Part shown: in pieces, positions 44,801 to 54,396 of the stretch
Numbering within the stretch: position 1 is the stretch's first letter
Layout: the number at the start of each line of letters is the position of its first letter
NCBI RefSeq assembly: GCF_004361815.1
Contig: NZ_SNWA01000001.1
Span: forward strand, 2,852,001 to 2,916,000
Source: Paraburkholderia sp. BL10I2N1
GTDB lineage: Bacteria; Pseudomonadota; Gammaproteobacteria; Burkholderiales; Burkholderiaceae
Direction of reading: 5' to 3'
Length of the DNA stretch: 64,000 nt
Translations under genes and position numbers: made by a program
The notes under the pieces: generated by a model
The model's input: the letters and a program-made list of their open reading frames with translations, nothing else
Databases searched by the model: none
Told to the model about the DNA's origin: nothing

Positions 44801-47758
44801 CAGGCGCTGATTCACTACGACGAATCGATGGGCGTCGAAGTCGCATCCGCGTCGCAGGGCATCCCGCTGCAAACCGCGCTGAGCGCGGCGCGCGCGCGGC
44901 GAGCCGTCGAGGGCGAAGATGTCGTGCGTATCGTCAATGCGCGCGAGCACAATCTGAAGTCGCTCGACGTCGATATCCCGCACGGCAAGTTCAACGTGAT
45001 CACGGGCGTGTCGGGGTCGGGCAAGTCGACGCTCGCGTTCGACATCCTGTTTCACGAAGGCCAGCGCCGCTATCTCGAATCGCTGAACGCTTATGCCCGT
45101 TCGATCGTCCAGCCGGCAGGGCGGCCCGAAGTCGACGCCGTGTACGGCATTCCGCCGACGGTGGCCATTGAGCAGCGCCTGTCGCGAGGCGGGCGCAAGA
45201 GCACGGTGGCGACGACGTCCGAGGTGTGGCATTTCCTGCGGCTGCTTTACGTGAAACTGGGTCTGCAGCACTGCATCCACGACGGTACGCCGGTCACGTC
45301 ACAAAGCGTCGAATCGATCGCGGCGCAGCTGCTGCGCGATCACAAGGGCGAGCATGTCGGTCTGCTCGCGCCTCTCGTCGTCAACCGCAAGGGCGTCTAT
45401 ACGGACCTGGCGAAATGGGCGAAGGCGCGTGGCAATACCCATCTGCGTGTCGACGGCGAGTTTGTGCCGGTCGATCCGTGGCCGAAGCTCGACCGCTTCC
45501 GCGAACACACGATCGAACTGCCCGTCGCTGATCTCGTCGTGTCCGCCGATCACGAGGCGCAGTTGCGCCGCGCGCTCGACGATACGCTCGAACTCGGCAA
45601 GGGCATCATCCATCTGCTCGCGCCGCTCGACGGTCTGCACGACGCGTTGCACAACCGTCATCCGACCGCGCAGGTTGGCACGACCAAGGTGCTGTCGGTC
45701 AAGCGCGCCTGCCCGACTTGCGGGACGAGCTATCCGGAGCTGGACCCGCGCATGTTCTCGTACAACAGCAAGCACGGCTGGTGTACGACCTGCGTCGGCA
45801 CCGGCCTTGCGCTGACGCGCGAACAGCGCGCGGCGTACGACGACACGCTGCTTGTGGAAGACGGCCGCGGCCGTGAGCAGAGTCTGCCATCGGAGGAGCA
45901 GGAACCGGAAGGCGTCGGCGACGAGCCGTGCCCGGACTGCCACGGCACGCGCCTGAATCCGGCGGCGCGCGCGGTGACCTTCGACGAACATCCGATTGTC
46001 GACGTCGCGCAGTGGACGGTGTCCGATACCCGCCGCTGGATCGACGGGCTTCAGTTGAAAGGCCGCGATGCGGAGATCGCTCGTGACGTCGTAAGCGAGA
46101 TCGGCAGCCGCCTGCAATTCCTCGAAGAAGTGGGGCTCGGGTATCTGAGTCTCGATCGCGCGGCGCCGAGTCTGTCCGGCGGTGAAGCACAACGAATCCG
46201 TCTCGCGGCGCAACTCGGCAGTAACCTGCAGGGCGTCTGCTATGTGCTCGACGAACCGACCGTCGGCCTGCATCCGCGCGACAACCAGATCCTGCTGAGC
46301 GCGTTGCGCAAGTTGGGCGAGAAGGGCAACACGCTGGTCGTCGTGGAGCATGACGAGGATACGATCCGGCGTGCCGATCACATCATCGATATCGGCCCGG
46401 GCGCGGGCAAGCGCGGCGGGAGTCTGGTCGCGCAGGGGGGCGTCGCGGCCCTCGCGTCGCATGCCGATTCGCTGACCGGGCAATTTCTTGCGCAACCGAT
46501 CACGCATCCGTTGCAGCCGCGCCGGCCGGTCACGCCGCCACGCAGGAACGGTGCGGCCACGCCTGAAAACTGGCTGACCGTGCATGGCGGCAAGCTGCAT
46601 AACCTGCGCGATGTGACGGTCGGCATTCCGCTGGCGCGGCTCGTCGCGGTGACGGGCGTGAGCGGCTCGGGCAAGTCGACGCTCGCGCGCGACGTGCTGA
46701 TGGCGAACATGCTCGACGCGGTCGGCCGATCGGTGCTGTCGTCGCCGGCTACGAAGCGTGCGCGCAAGGCGGCGCAGCAGGATGAGCCGTCCACCAGCCG
46801 CCGCTCGAGCGTGCTGGCACGCAGTGCGCCGCGTCCCTCGCTGAATGTCACGCATGCCTGGCAGGGTTGCGATTCGGTCACCGGCTGGGAAACCATCGAT
46901 CGCGTGCTGGAGGTCGACCAGACGCCGATCGGCAAGACGCCGCGCTCCTGTCCGGCTACCTATATCGGCGTGTGGGACGCGATCCGCAAGCTCTTCGCCG
47001 ATACGCTCGAAGCTCGGGCGCGCGGCTATACGGCGTCGCGCTTCTCGTTCAACACGGGCGATGGCCGTTGTCCGGCGTGCGAAGGGCAGGGGGTGCGCAC
47101 GATCGGCATGAGCTTCCTGCCGGACGTGAAGGTGCCGTGCGACGTCTGTCATGGCCAGCGCTTCAACCCGGAGACGCTGGCGGTGACGTGGCGCGGCAAG
47201 AATATCGGCGACGTGCTGACGATGGAAATCGACGAGGCCGTCGAATTCTTCGCGCCGCTGTCGAACATCGCCCATCCGCTGCAATTGATGAAGGACGTCG
47301 GGCTCGGCTATCTGACGCTCGGCCAGCCTTCGCCGACGCTTTCAGGCGGCGAGGCGCAGCGCATCAAGCTCGTCACCGAACTGAGCAAGGTGCGCGACGA
47401 CATCACGCGCCGGGGGCAGAAGGCGCCGCATACGCTGTACGTGCTCGATGAACCGACGGTCGGATTGCATATGGCGGACGTCGCGAAGCTGATCCGTGTC
47501 CTGCATCGGCTGGTGGATGGCGGGCACAGCGTGGTGGTCATCGAACATGACCTCGACGTGATCGCAGAGGCGGACTGGATTATCGACCTCGGGCCGGAAG
47601 GCGGCGTGGGTGGCGGCGCGATTGTCGCCGCAACGCATCCGGAAGGGCTCGTGCAGGTATCGGCGAGTCATACCGGGCGCGCGCTTGCGCCGGTGCTGGC
47701 GCGTGAGAAAAGCGAGCTTGCCGCGTCGGAAGAGTCGGGGGCCGTCGGGATCGGATGA
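41873..47758 (+). CDS. uvrA: UvrA, double-length excinuclease subunit with four ATPase domains
   Basis: This 1961-aa protein carries two complete UvrA modules in one chain. Walker A lysines are at about residues 40, 672, 1051 and 1601; each module has its zinc-binding Cys pairs (for example CPTCGG and CPACEG) and LSGGEAQR signature motifs. Single UvrA is about 950 aa; Burkholderia also encodes a double form of about 1950 aa. It would act in nucleotide excision repair, with UvrB and UvrC elsewhere. The start is uncertain: TTG 41873 gives the conserved NLIRIRGARQHNL, while GTG at 41798 or 41831 would extend it. Confidence 0.93.
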   Translation: MASNNLIRIRGARQHNLKNLDLDLRTGEMTVVTGPSGSGKSSLVFDTLYAEGQRRYVETFSAYARQFLDRMDRPQVDRVDGVPPAIAIDQTNPVRSSRSTVGTMTELNDHLKLLYARAAELYDRKTAQAVRHDTPETIYADLMARTADQDPRLVVTFPVELPETATDAEVEQWLSASGYTRVQAQREVESPTGPRKMLDVVADRFRLQQTDKVRAVEAIEASLKRGGGRVNVYVLPQVPEEAALPQIWRFSTGLHNPDSDLRYADPQPALFSFNSAYGACETCRGFGRVIGVDLGLVIPDERKTLRGGAIKTMQTPAWKECQDDLMRYAAKAGIPRDTAWAELSQEQRDWVINGSPDWNGKWQSQWYGVKRFFAYLESKAYKMHIRVLLSKYRSYTPCDTCGGARLKTESLLWRLGTKPNADAVLEPAQRFMPRGVEWTRAQLEALPGLAVHDLMLLPIERIRRFFDGITLPSALLDDALKLLLAEVRTRLKYLCDVGLGYLTLDRQSRTLSGGEVQRINLTTALGTSLTKTLFVLDEPSIGLHPRDLNRIVEAMHRLRDAGNTLVVVEHDPSVMLAADRLIDMGPGPGERGGTIIYDGLPDDIRSAGTLTGEYLGGRRHVADASRWSRRPVKADTPRIVLEGAREHNLQDVTVGIPLQRLVCVTGVSGSGKSTLIQDVLYPAMARSLGKATESPGAFRQLIGAEQVSDAVFVDQSPIGKTARSNPASYVGAFDEIRKLFAKAPLALQRGYTAGMFSFNSGDGRCPTCGGSGFEHIEMQFLSDVYLRCPDCDGRRYRAEILEVKIERGDRALNIADVLDLTVSEAAAYFAADAEVLRVLQPIADVGLEYVKLGQPVPTLSGGEAQRLKLAGFLAETAQARTTRGAKPATAATAGKLFMFDEPTTGLHFDDIAKLMQAFGKLLAGGHSLIVIEHNLDVIRAADWLIDLGPEGGDGGGRVLCAGTPDEVKQCDESHTGQALIHYDESMGVEVASASQGIPLQTALSAARARRAVEGEDVVRIVNAREHNLKSLDVDIPHGKFNVITGVSGSGKSTLAFDILFHEGQRRYLESLNAYARSIVQPAGRPEVDAVYGIPPTVAIEQRLSRGGRKSTVATTSEVWHFLRLLYVKLGLQHCIHDGTPVTSQSVESIAAQLLRDHKGEHVGLLAPLVVNRKGVYTDLAKWAKARGNTHLRVDGEFVPVDPWPKLDRFREHTIELPVADLVVSADHEAQLRRALDDTLELGKGIIHLLAPLDGLHDALHNRHPTAQVGTTKVLSVKRACPTCGTSYPELDPRMFSYNSKHGWCTTCVGTGLALTREQRAAYDDTLLVEDGRGREQSLPSEEQEPEGVGDEPCPDCHGTRLNPAARAVTFDEHPIVDVAQWTVSDTRRWIDGLQLKGRDAEIARDVVSEIGSRLQFLEEVGLGYLSLDRAAPSLSGGEAQRIRLAAQLGSNLQGVCYVLDEPTVGLHPRDNQILLSALRKLGEKGNTLVVVEHDEDTIRRADHIIDIGPGAGKRGGSLVAQGGVAALASHADSLTGQFLAQPITHPLQPRRPVTPPRRNGAATPENWLTVHGGKLHNLRDVTVGIPLARLVAVTGVSGSGKSTLARDVLMANMLDAVGRSVLSSPATKRARKAAQQDEPSTSRRSSVLARSAPRPSLNVTHAWQGCDSVTGWETIDRVLEVDQTPIGKTPRSCPATYIGVWDAIRKLFADTLEARARGYTASRFSFNTGDGRCPACEGQGVRTIGMSFLPDVKVPCDVCHGQRFNPETLAVTWRGKNIGDVLTMEIDEAVEFFAPLSNIAHPLQLMKDVGLGYLTLGQPSPTLSGGEAQRIKLVTELSKVRDDITRRGQKAPHTLYVLDEPTVGLHMADVAKLIRVLHRLVDGGHSVVVIEHDLDVIAEADWIIDLGPEGGVGGGAIVAATHPEGLVQVSASHTGRALAPVLAREKSELAASEESGAVGIG

Positions 47759-47773
47759 GCTGGGAGAGAGGCT

Positions 47774-47804
47774 CGGGTCCGCGTTCTCTCTGAACGCGGA
47801 CCCG
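47774..47804. terminator. Strong bidirectional terminator after uvrA
   Basis: A 12-bp perfect stem, CGGGTCCGCGTT with AACGCGGACCCG, and a seven-base loop lie between the convergent ends of uvrA and acvB. The stem is long and GC-rich with T/A bases at its top. Confidence 0.7.
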
Positions 47805-47822
47805 GCTTGAACAGGCGGGGAC

Positions 47823-49241
47823 TTACTTCGTGTTGCAACCCGCGGCCGGTGCGCCGCCAGCCGGTGCCTTCGTTGCATCGCATTCGCGCGAGGCGATCTG
47901 CCGCCGCCAGTTATCGAGAAGCGAGTTCGCGAGGCTGCTGTAGTCGCGGCCGAAGTGATGGCCGCCGGCCGTGCGCAGCACCGTCACACCCGACTTCGCG
48001 AGCGTCGGGCACAAGGTATCTTCTTCGTCTTCGCCGTACACGCACTGCACGATTCCCGGCGGCACTTTCGACACCTCCGGCAACGCAGGCAGCGCTTCGT
48101 TGCTGGCGGGCATGCCGAGCCAGCCGGTCACGCGAATCTGGAAATCAGCCGAATGGGCAAACCCGAGCAGCGCCATCTGCGAGACCTTCGCGCGCAAGGC
48201 TTCGGGCAAACGGTTGTACGCGAAAGGCATCACGTCAGCGCCGAACGAATAGCCGATCAGCGCTACCTGCCGTGTGTGCCAGCGCGACCCATAGGTTTCC
48301 AGCACCCGGGCGAGATCGTGGCTAGTCTCCTGTGGCGACTTCGTGGCCCAGAAATAGCGCAGGCTGTCCCAGCCAACCACGGACACGCCCTGTTTCTGCA
48401 GGGCTTCGGCGATGCTCTTGTCGAGGTCGCGCCAGCCGCCGTCGCCGGATATCACGACCGCAAGCATGTCGGTGGGATGAGCGGCGGGCAGTTCGATCAA
48501 AGGGAGATCGGACACATCCTGTTCGCTCGCTTCGTGCATACGCAGGTGCGAACCGAGCAAGGTGACCATCGCATCGGCGCTCGACGTGTCCGGCGGCAGG
48601 CGCCGCACGGCGACGGGCTTGCCGCCTGCGGGCGTGGGTGTCCTGACGGCGTCGGCAGTCGTCGCGCCGATTTCGACGAACCCAGGCAGGCCGTTGCCCC
48701 GGCTGATCGTCGGATCGGGAGGGCAGGGGTTGAAGCGTGCATCCAGTTGCGCGTCTGGATCGATCGATGCCGCGCCCGAGAGCGTGTTCGACGGCGCCTG
48801 CGCGAGCATCTGCGTCGCCAGAATGCCGCCCTGGCCCGTGCCCGCGACGATCGGCAGGAAATAGCGGCTCGACTGCACCTCGCGCTGCAACTGGTGGCTC
48901 ATCGCTTCCGCGTCGCCGACCAGGTTGCGGCAGGTTTCCTTGCGCGTGGCGGGCATCCCGGCGTAGCGCTCCGTATCGACGCCGACCACCATCGCGCCAT
49001 GGCGCGCGAGCGCGTCGGCGGCCTGCTGGTCGGTCGGGCGCCAGCCGCTGCGACCGGAAAACAGCACGACAAAGCCGCGCATCTCGCCTGTCGGCCTGGT
49101 GACGACCACGTTGCCGTAGCGCCCGCCGGATACAGCGCTCGTCGCGAGATCAGTAGCAACGACAGCGTGCGCCGACGGCAGCGCCGCAGCGAACAGGCCC
49201 GTCGCCAGGCTCAGGGCCAACAATACTTTCAACGATTTCAT
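47823..49241 (-). CDS. acvB: AcvB/VirJ-family lysyl-phosphatidylglycerol hydrolase
   Basis: The 472-aa periplasmic protein has a signal peptide (to about residue 26) and two alpha/beta-hydrolase-like halves. The second has the VirJ nucleophile loop IGYSFGADVMP (Ser in GYSFG). AcvB hydrolyses lysyl-phosphatidylglycerol made by MprF, limiting its level. Its ATG overlaps the mprF stop (ATGA), so the pair is one operon, as in other proteobacteria. Confidence 0.9.
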   Translation of the reverse strand: MKSLKVLLALSLATGLFAAALPSAHAVVATDLATSAVSGGRYGNVVVTRPTGEMRGFVVLFSGRSGWRPTDQQAADALARHGAMVVGVDTERYAGMPATRKETCRNLVGDAEAMSHQLQREVQSSRYFLPIVAGTGQGGILATQMLAQAPSNTLSGAASIDPDAQLDARFNPCPPDPTISRGNGLPGFVEIGATTADAVRTPTPAGGKPVAVRRLPPDTSSADAMVTLLGSHLRMHEASEQDVSDLPLIELPAAHPTDMLAVVISGDGGWRDLDKSIAEALQKQGVSVVGWDSLRYFWATKSPQETSHDLARVLETYGSRWHTRQVALIGYSFGADVMPFAYNRLPEALRAKVSQMALLGFAHSADFQIRVTGWLGMPASNEALPALPEVSKVPPGIVQCVYGEDEEDTLCPTLAKSGVTVLRTAGGHHFGRDYSSLANSLLDNWRRQIASRECDATKAPAGGAPAAGCNTK

Positions 49242-51874
49242 GAACGCCAGCCTTCGGCGAGAAGTGACAGGTCGGCGAGCGTCAGCACGACGCCCACCGA
49301 GCCCGATGCGGCCAGATAACGCGGCTCCCAGTTGGGCTGGAATTTGCTCTTGAAGCCTCGCAGGCCGCGGAAGTTATAGAAGCGCCCACCGAAACGCCAC
49401 ATCAGGCTGGCGAAACGGTGCCACGGTGAAGCCAGCGGCGTCGGATTCATGCCCGAGAGCGGCGCCATGCCGAGGCTCAGGCTGCGAAAGTTTTCCTGCT
49501 TCAGATACAACGCCAGCTTGGTGAACAGATATTCCATCGCATAGGGCGACGCGCTCGGCACATGGCGCATCACGCCGACAGTCGCATCGATGTTCAGATC
49601 GGTCGTCATGAACGTGACGAACGCCACCGGCGTGTCCTGCTGACGGACCAGCATGACGGACTGTGCCGAGAGATAGTCGTCGGTGAAGGCGGCAACCGAG
49701 AAGCTCTTTTCCTTCGCGGAGCGGCTTTCCAGCCACGCGTCGGAGATGCCGCGCAGCACCGGCAGCAGTTCGGGTACGAGCGACGGCTTGAACATTTCGA
49801 CAGTCAGGCCGTCGCGCTCGCCGCGTTTGAGCGCGTAGCGCAGGTGGGTGCGGTGTGCGCCGGCCAGTTCGAAATCGCTTAGCACGAGGCGCGCTTCCTC
49901 GCCGAGCTTCATCAGCGTGAGGCCGGCGTCGAGATAAAGCGGCAGGGCGTCCGCGCGGACCTGGTAGAACGCGGCGCGGCCGCCGTGTGCATGGGCGAGC
50001 GCCATGAACTCGCCGATCAGTTCGACCCATTCCTCGCGCGGACCTACAGGATCGTGCAGGGCGGCCCAGGTACGGCCATGCTTGGCGTACATCAGGAATG
50101 CTTCGCGCGATTTCGAGAACAGGAAGCTCTTGTCGCCCATCAACGCAAGCCCGGCGTCGCTGCGCTCCTGCGAACGGACGATCTTCGCAGCGTCGGCGAG
50201 GTCGCCCGCCGGCGGCTCGACAAAGCGGCCCGCAGCCGGCCGCAACAGTTGCCAGAACGCAATCGTGGCGGCGAACAGGCAGGCGCTCAGCGTCGCGCGA
50301 AGCGCACGCGGCGCGCGCTCGTCGAAGGCGAAGTTCCACCACAGATCGCGGCTGTACTGCACATCGCGAAACGCGAAGAACAGGATCCATGAAGCGACGA
50401 TCATCACGATGCCGACCGACACCAGCCAGGTCAGCGTAAAGCGCTCGCTGAAGAGCGATGACGAACGGTTGAAGCGGTGGCGCGTCGTCGCGAGCAGCGT
50501 GATCAGCACGCCGAGGACGCCGGCTTCGACGAACGCGAGACCCTTCGTCAGCGACAGCGCAAGGCTCACGACGGCCAGCAGCATCGTCAGCCACCACGCC
50601 GCATCGAGCCGGCGCAGCAGCCCGCGCGCGACGAATAGCAGCAGTACGCCGAGCAGGCTCGCGAGCAGTTGCGAGCTTTCGAGCACCCACAGCGGCACGA
50701 CGGTCTGGAGGATGGCGAGACGGCGTCCGAAGGCCGGCGTCGCGCCGGAGATCACCAGCATGCCGCCGACCGCAAAGGTGACGATGCTGAGAAACAGGGG
50801 GACGAGCTGGGTGATGTCACGCGAACCGCGGCCCGCGAAGCGGGCCTTGAGCGCATGCCCTTCGAAGCCCGCCAGCAGCGCCGACGACACCAGCAGCGGC
50901 ACGCCGAAATAGATCACGCGATAGGCGAGCAGGGCGGCGACCATCGCCGGCGTCTCCACACTGCCGCCCAGCGCGAACACCATCGACGCTTCGAACACGC
51001 CGAGGCCGCCGGGCGTGTGGCCGATCATGCCGAGCAGCATTGCGGCCGAGAAAATCGCGACGAACTGGGCGAAGCCTACGTCGGCATGCGGCAGCAGCGC
51101 CCAGAGCGCGACGCTGGCGGCGGCGACATCAAGTGCGGCGAGCCACAACTGGTCGAGCAGATCACGGCGGGCGGGCACATCGAGTGTGAGCCGGCCGAGG
51201 CGGATGGACCGCGAAGTGGGGCGGCAGCAGGCAACCAGCAACGCCAGGGCAACCACGATCGCCACGCCCCCGCCGATCAGCGGCACGGTCGTGACATGGG
51301 TCATGTGACTCAGGGCGGGCGCGTCGAACAGCATACCGAGGCCGGCGAGGAGCACGAGCGAAAGCCCGAGGGTGACGCTGGTGAAGAGCGTGAGGCGGCC
51401 GACCTGCGCGGGCTTGATGCCGGCGGTGCCGTACACGCGGCAGCGCACCGCGCCTCCGGTCAGTGCGCCGAAGCCGGTAGCGTTGCCGAGCGCGGAACCG
51501 ACTGTCGCGCCGATCCACAGCGTGGGGCGCGGCACCTTTGCGCCGATCGAGCGCAATCCGACCGCATCGCGGGCGACCAGGACGACATAGCTGAAGGCAG
51601 TCGCGAGCAGTGACGTGGCGAGCGCCTGCGGCGTCAACTGACGCAGGCTGTAGACGACGGAGCGGTAATGAATGGTCTGCGAGAGGTGCTGGAAGACTGT
51701 CAGCACGATTGCGCAGACCACGAGGGCTAATACCGGAACTGCCAGGCGCCGCAGCGGCAGCGCCTTGAATCGTTGAATGTTGAAGGCCCAGCCAGGGATC
51801 GCCGGGCGCCTTGCCGTACCTTCTTGCACCATGTCGGTGCTGGCCGACCCACCTTTTGAACCATTACCGCGCAC
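49238..51874 (-). CDS. mprF: Lysylphosphatidylglycerol synthetase/flippase
   Basis: MprF attaches lysine to phosphatidylglycerol and flips it outward, reducing surface charge and resisting cationic peptides. The 878-aa protein has an N-terminal flippase of about 14 membrane segments (for example GHTPGGLGVFEASM) and a C-terminal cytosolic synthetase domain (about residues 540-870), with DKSFLFSKSREAFLMY and SLGMAPLSGMNP. The start is GTG 51874 or ATG 51832; the former has GGGGTA upstream. It is followed by the overlapping acvB. Confidence 0.9.
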   Translation of the reverse strand: MRGNGSKGGSASTDMVQEGTARRPAIPGWAFNIQRFKALPLRRLAVPVLALVVCAIVLTVFQHLSQTIHYRSVVYSLRQLTPQALATSLLATAFSYVVLVARDAVGLRSIGAKVPRPTLWIGATVGSALGNATGFGALTGGAVRCRVYGTAGIKPAQVGRLTLFTSVTLGLSLVLLAGLGMLFDAPALSHMTHVTTVPLIGGGVAIVVALALLVACCRPTSRSIRLGRLTLDVPARRDLLDQLWLAALDVAAASVALWALLPHADVGFAQFVAIFSAAMLLGMIGHTPGGLGVFEASMVFALGGSVETPAMVAALLAYRVIYFGVPLLVSSALLAGFEGHALKARFAGRGSRDITQLVPLFLSIVTFAVGGMLVISGATPAFGRRLAILQTVVPLWVLESSQLLASLLGVLLLFVARGLLRRLDAAWWLTMLLAVVSLALSLTKGLAFVEAGVLGVLITLLATTRHRFNRSSSLFSERFTLTWLVSVGIVMIVASWILFFAFRDVQYSRDLWWNFAFDERAPRALRATLSACLFAATIAFWQLLRPAAGRFVEPPAGDLADAAKIVRSQERSDAGLALMGDKSFLFSKSREAFLMYAKHGRTWAALHDPVGPREEWVELIGEFMALAHAHGGRAAFYQVRADALPLYLDAGLTLMKLGEEARLVLSDFELAGAHRTHLRYALKRGERDGLTVEMFKPSLVPELLPVLRGISDAWLESRSAKEKSFSVAAFTDDYLSAQSVMLVRQQDTPVAFVTFMTTDLNIDATVGVMRHVPSASPYAMEYLFTKLALYLKQENFRSLSLGMAPLSGMNPTPLASPWHRFASLMWRFGGRFYNFRGLRGFKSKFQPNWEPRYLAASGSVGVVLTLADLSLLAEGWRS

Positions 51875-52013
51875 TTGCTTACCCCGTTGAAAGCTGTCCG
51901 CACTATAACGGCAAGCTTTCCCATTACTTGATCAGCAATTGAACGGATTGGTGCATGAATTGGTTGACATCAGCGTGCTGCGAATTACGATTTTCTGACA
52001 GCACGCGGGCGGG

Positions 52014-52439
52014 TTAGTGTGCCCCTTCGCCGTGCAGCTCGAGATGACGCTGGATCGCCCGGGCGTCGAGTTTGGAGATATCCGCGCCGATTTCCTCGTA
52101 CACCATCTTGCGCGTCTCGTCGCTCAGATGGCGGCGCAACAGGCCGAGAAACTTCGGCTCGACTGCGATGCGCAGCCGCTGGTAGCGCTGGTGCATGCGG
52201 CCCTGTTCAAGATACTCACAGAGCATGCGGGCGAACCTGTCGCGTGCTGCGTCGTCCGGCGTGGTGGCTGCCGGCATCGCGTCGCGGCCGGAGTCTCCGT
52301 TGCGCAATTCGGGGTCACGCGTGCGGGCCTGGGGATCGGCGAAACCTTCGATCTCGCGCAGATCCAGCTTGAGACCGGGGGTTTCAAAGATACGGGCGCG
52401 GTTACCGTCGGCGACAACAACCCAGGAAGTGCTGGTCAT
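52014..52439 (-). CDS. Host-attachment-type protein
   Basis: The 141-aa protein matches the family 'protein required for attachment to host cells' (baeRF-like): it begins TSTSWVVVADGNRARIFE and has a charged C-terminus. The role is not understood; Agrobacterium mutants gave the name. ATG 52439 is chosen because it starts the conserved domain and has a GGAGGAAAG Shine-Dalgarno region; a longer upstream frame is not conserved. Confidence 0.85.
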   Translation of the reverse strand: MTSTSWVVVADGNRARIFETPGLKLDLREIEGFADPQARTRDPELRNGDSGRDAMPAATTPDDAARDRFARMLCEYLEQGRMHQRYQRLRIAVEPKFLGLLRRHLSDETRKMVYEEIGADISKLDARAIQRHLELHGEGAH

Positions 52440-52714
52440 GGCTTTCCTCCTTTGATGCCTGGATGCGGGCGCCACGGCGGAGTGCGCGGAGGCGCTCCTT
52501 GAACAATACTCGCCATCAGGTCGGTGTGCCCGTATTTCACCCGAGGTGTCCGCGATCGGGGGAGCACGCTGAATGCCCCGCGGCTGAATGAAGCGGCCGC
52601 TACAATGCCACGACCCTCTGCCCGCGCCGCGCATCAAGAAGCCGGTGGCGGGGTTCAGATAAGCGGCGTCCCTGCGCGTGGCACGCGCATCGATCACGCG
52701 GGCCGCGCGTACTT

Positions 52715-54106
52715 TCACATCACCGCGGAATGCAGATGATGGGGATGGTCGAGGGTCTCGGCGATGAGCCGCAACGCCTCCTCGCACTCGTCGCGGTTTT
52801 TCGAGCCGCCGAGGCACACGCGCACCGCATTCGGCGGATTGCCATCGGTTGAAAACGCAGCGCCCGCGACGGCAGCGATGCCCTGATTGCGCAGTTGCAA
52901 TGCCAGTTCGGAGGAACTCCAGCCACCTTCGGACGGGATCGGCAGCCACAGATGAAAGCCGTCCGGATGGGCGTCATAGGGACACGCGCCCAGCACGCGC
53001 GACGCGATCGACTGACGCGCTCTCGACTCACTGCGAATCGCTTCGAGCATGTCGTGCGCGGTGCCATCGATCAGCCACTGGGTCGCGAGCGACACCGTAT
53101 ACGGACTTGCCATCACAGTGGTCGCGCGCAAAGCGCCAGCAAGACGTTGCGCCTGGCGCGGCGTTGGCGCATGTAGGTACGCGACTCTCAAGCCCGCGCC
53201 CAGGCTCTTCGAAAGTCCCGTCACATACCAGGTCAACTCGGGCGCGAAGCGGGCCAGCGCGTCAGGTGCCTGTTGCGGCAGCATCGCGTAGGCGTCGTCT
53301 TCGATGATCGGCACGTTGTAGCGCAGCGCCACGTCGGCGAGTGCCTCGCGCCGCTTGTGCGTGAGGGTCAGCGTGCTCGGGTTCTGCAGTGTCGGATTGC
53401 AGTAGAAGGCGGCGGGTTTGTCGGTCTTGCAGAGCGCTTCGAAGGCGTGCGCGAGCGGGCCTTCATCGTCGCGGGCGAGTGCCTGCAGGCGTACACCGAG
53501 TTGCGCCGCAATCGCCTTGATGCCCGGATAGGCGAGCGTATCGAGGCAGATCATCGCGCCGGGCCGTGCCAGCTGCGACACGAGCGCCACCAGCGCACTA
53601 TGGATGCCTGGACAGACCAGCACGTTCTCCGCATCGGCGTCGGGCAAACGGCGTTTGAGCCACCCGGTGCCGGCGGCCTTGTCGGCGGAGGTGCCGCCGA
53701 AATCCTGATAGCGCAGCAGCCGGTAGGGGTCGGTCTCCGCCATCAAACGCGCGGCCGATTCACGCAGGCGCGCAGCGTAGTCAGCGGGCTCCGGCGGCGT
53801 GTTCATCGACATTTCGATGCTGCTGCCGCCAGTAAGCGGCAACGTCGGCGCGCGCCCGCGCACGAACGTGCCGCTACCGGCCCGCGAATCGAGCAGGCCG
53901 CGCTTTCTCGCTTCGGCGTACGCGCGCGCGACGGTCGTGTAGTTCAGATCCAGTTCGCTGGCCAGATCGCGCAGACCCGGAAGGCGATCGCGCGGACGCA
54001 GCCGCCCGGTGGCCAGATCTTCCTCGATCAGTTCCGGAATGGCCAGATAAGCCGGCTTGCGCATATCGGCCAGTCGTTTGATCCAGTGATGAATCGCGTT
54101 ACTCAT
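52715..54106 (-). CDS. MocR-type regulator (GntR HTH plus aminotransferase fold)
   Basis: The 463-aa protein has an N-terminal GntR winged helix (LPGLRDLASELDLNYTTVARAYAEA split as RDLASELDLNYTTVARAY) and a PLP-dependent aminotransferase-like domain with a likely PLP lysine in WYVTGLSKSLGAGLR. MocR proteins sense PLP or amino compounds. It is divergent from the Nit1C cluster and could regulate it, but MocR targets are often nearby exporters or PLP genes, so this is inference. Confidence 0.88.
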   Translation of the reverse strand: MSNAIHHWIKRLADMRKPAYLAIPELIEEDLATGRLRPRDRLPGLRDLASELDLNYTTVARAYAEARKRGLLDSRAGSGTFVRGRAPTLPLTGGSSIEMSMNTPPEPADYAARLRESAARLMAETDPYRLLRYQDFGGTSADKAAGTGWLKRRLPDADAENVLVCPGIHSALVALVSQLARPGAMICLDTLAYPGIKAIAAQLGVRLQALARDDEGPLAHAFEALCKTDKPAAFYCNPTLQNPSTLTLTHKRREALADVALRYNVPIIEDDAYAMLPQQAPDALARFAPELTWYVTGLSKSLGAGLRVAYLHAPTPRQAQRLAGALRATTVMASPYTVSLATQWLIDGTAHDMLEAIRSESRARQSIASRVLGACPYDAHPDGFHLWLPIPSEGGWSSSELALQLRNQGIAAVAGAAFSTDGNPPNAVRVCLGGSKNRDECEEALRLIAETLDHPHHLHSAVM

Positions 54107-54214
54107 GATTCTGTTTCGGTCTGGTGTGAATTAAATAAAGCCTATCACGCGCACATAATAAAAATAAACATGATTGCATTCATTGATCGCATTGATCGTA
54201 TTTCGTGAACCACT

Positions 54215-54262
54215 GCACCATGCCGGTACGCATGCACCACGAACAGGGCACGCGTATGGTGC
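54215..54262. promoter_or_regulatory. Two NtrC-like enhancer sites
   Basis: GCACC-ATGCC-GGTAC (54215-54229) and GCACG-CGTAT-GGTGC (54248-54262) each match the NtrC pattern GCACC-N5-GGTGC with one mismatch. Their centres are 33 bases apart, three helical turns, similar to the paired sites at glnA. They lie about 160-200 bases upstream of the predicted sigma-54 start. Confidence 0.6.
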
Positions 54263-54396
54263 GGCAAGGCCGGAGGGCGTGCTCGCGCGGCATGCCTGAA
54301 GCGTCACGCAACCTTCACGCCAGCATTTTTTTCGGCTCGCTTTCCGAATGATCGTCTGCTTGATCGGCAATTGATTGCATTTGCGAGGGCTATCAG

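Noticed and set aside
45299..47284. 661-codon minus-strand frame opposite uvrA
   Set aside because: Shadow of the UvrA coding frame; His/Arg-rich with no recognisable motif.
52440..52949. Long N-terminal extension of the host-attachment-type protein
   Set aside because: The extension is not conserved, and ATG 52439 has a strong Shine-Dalgarno sequence.
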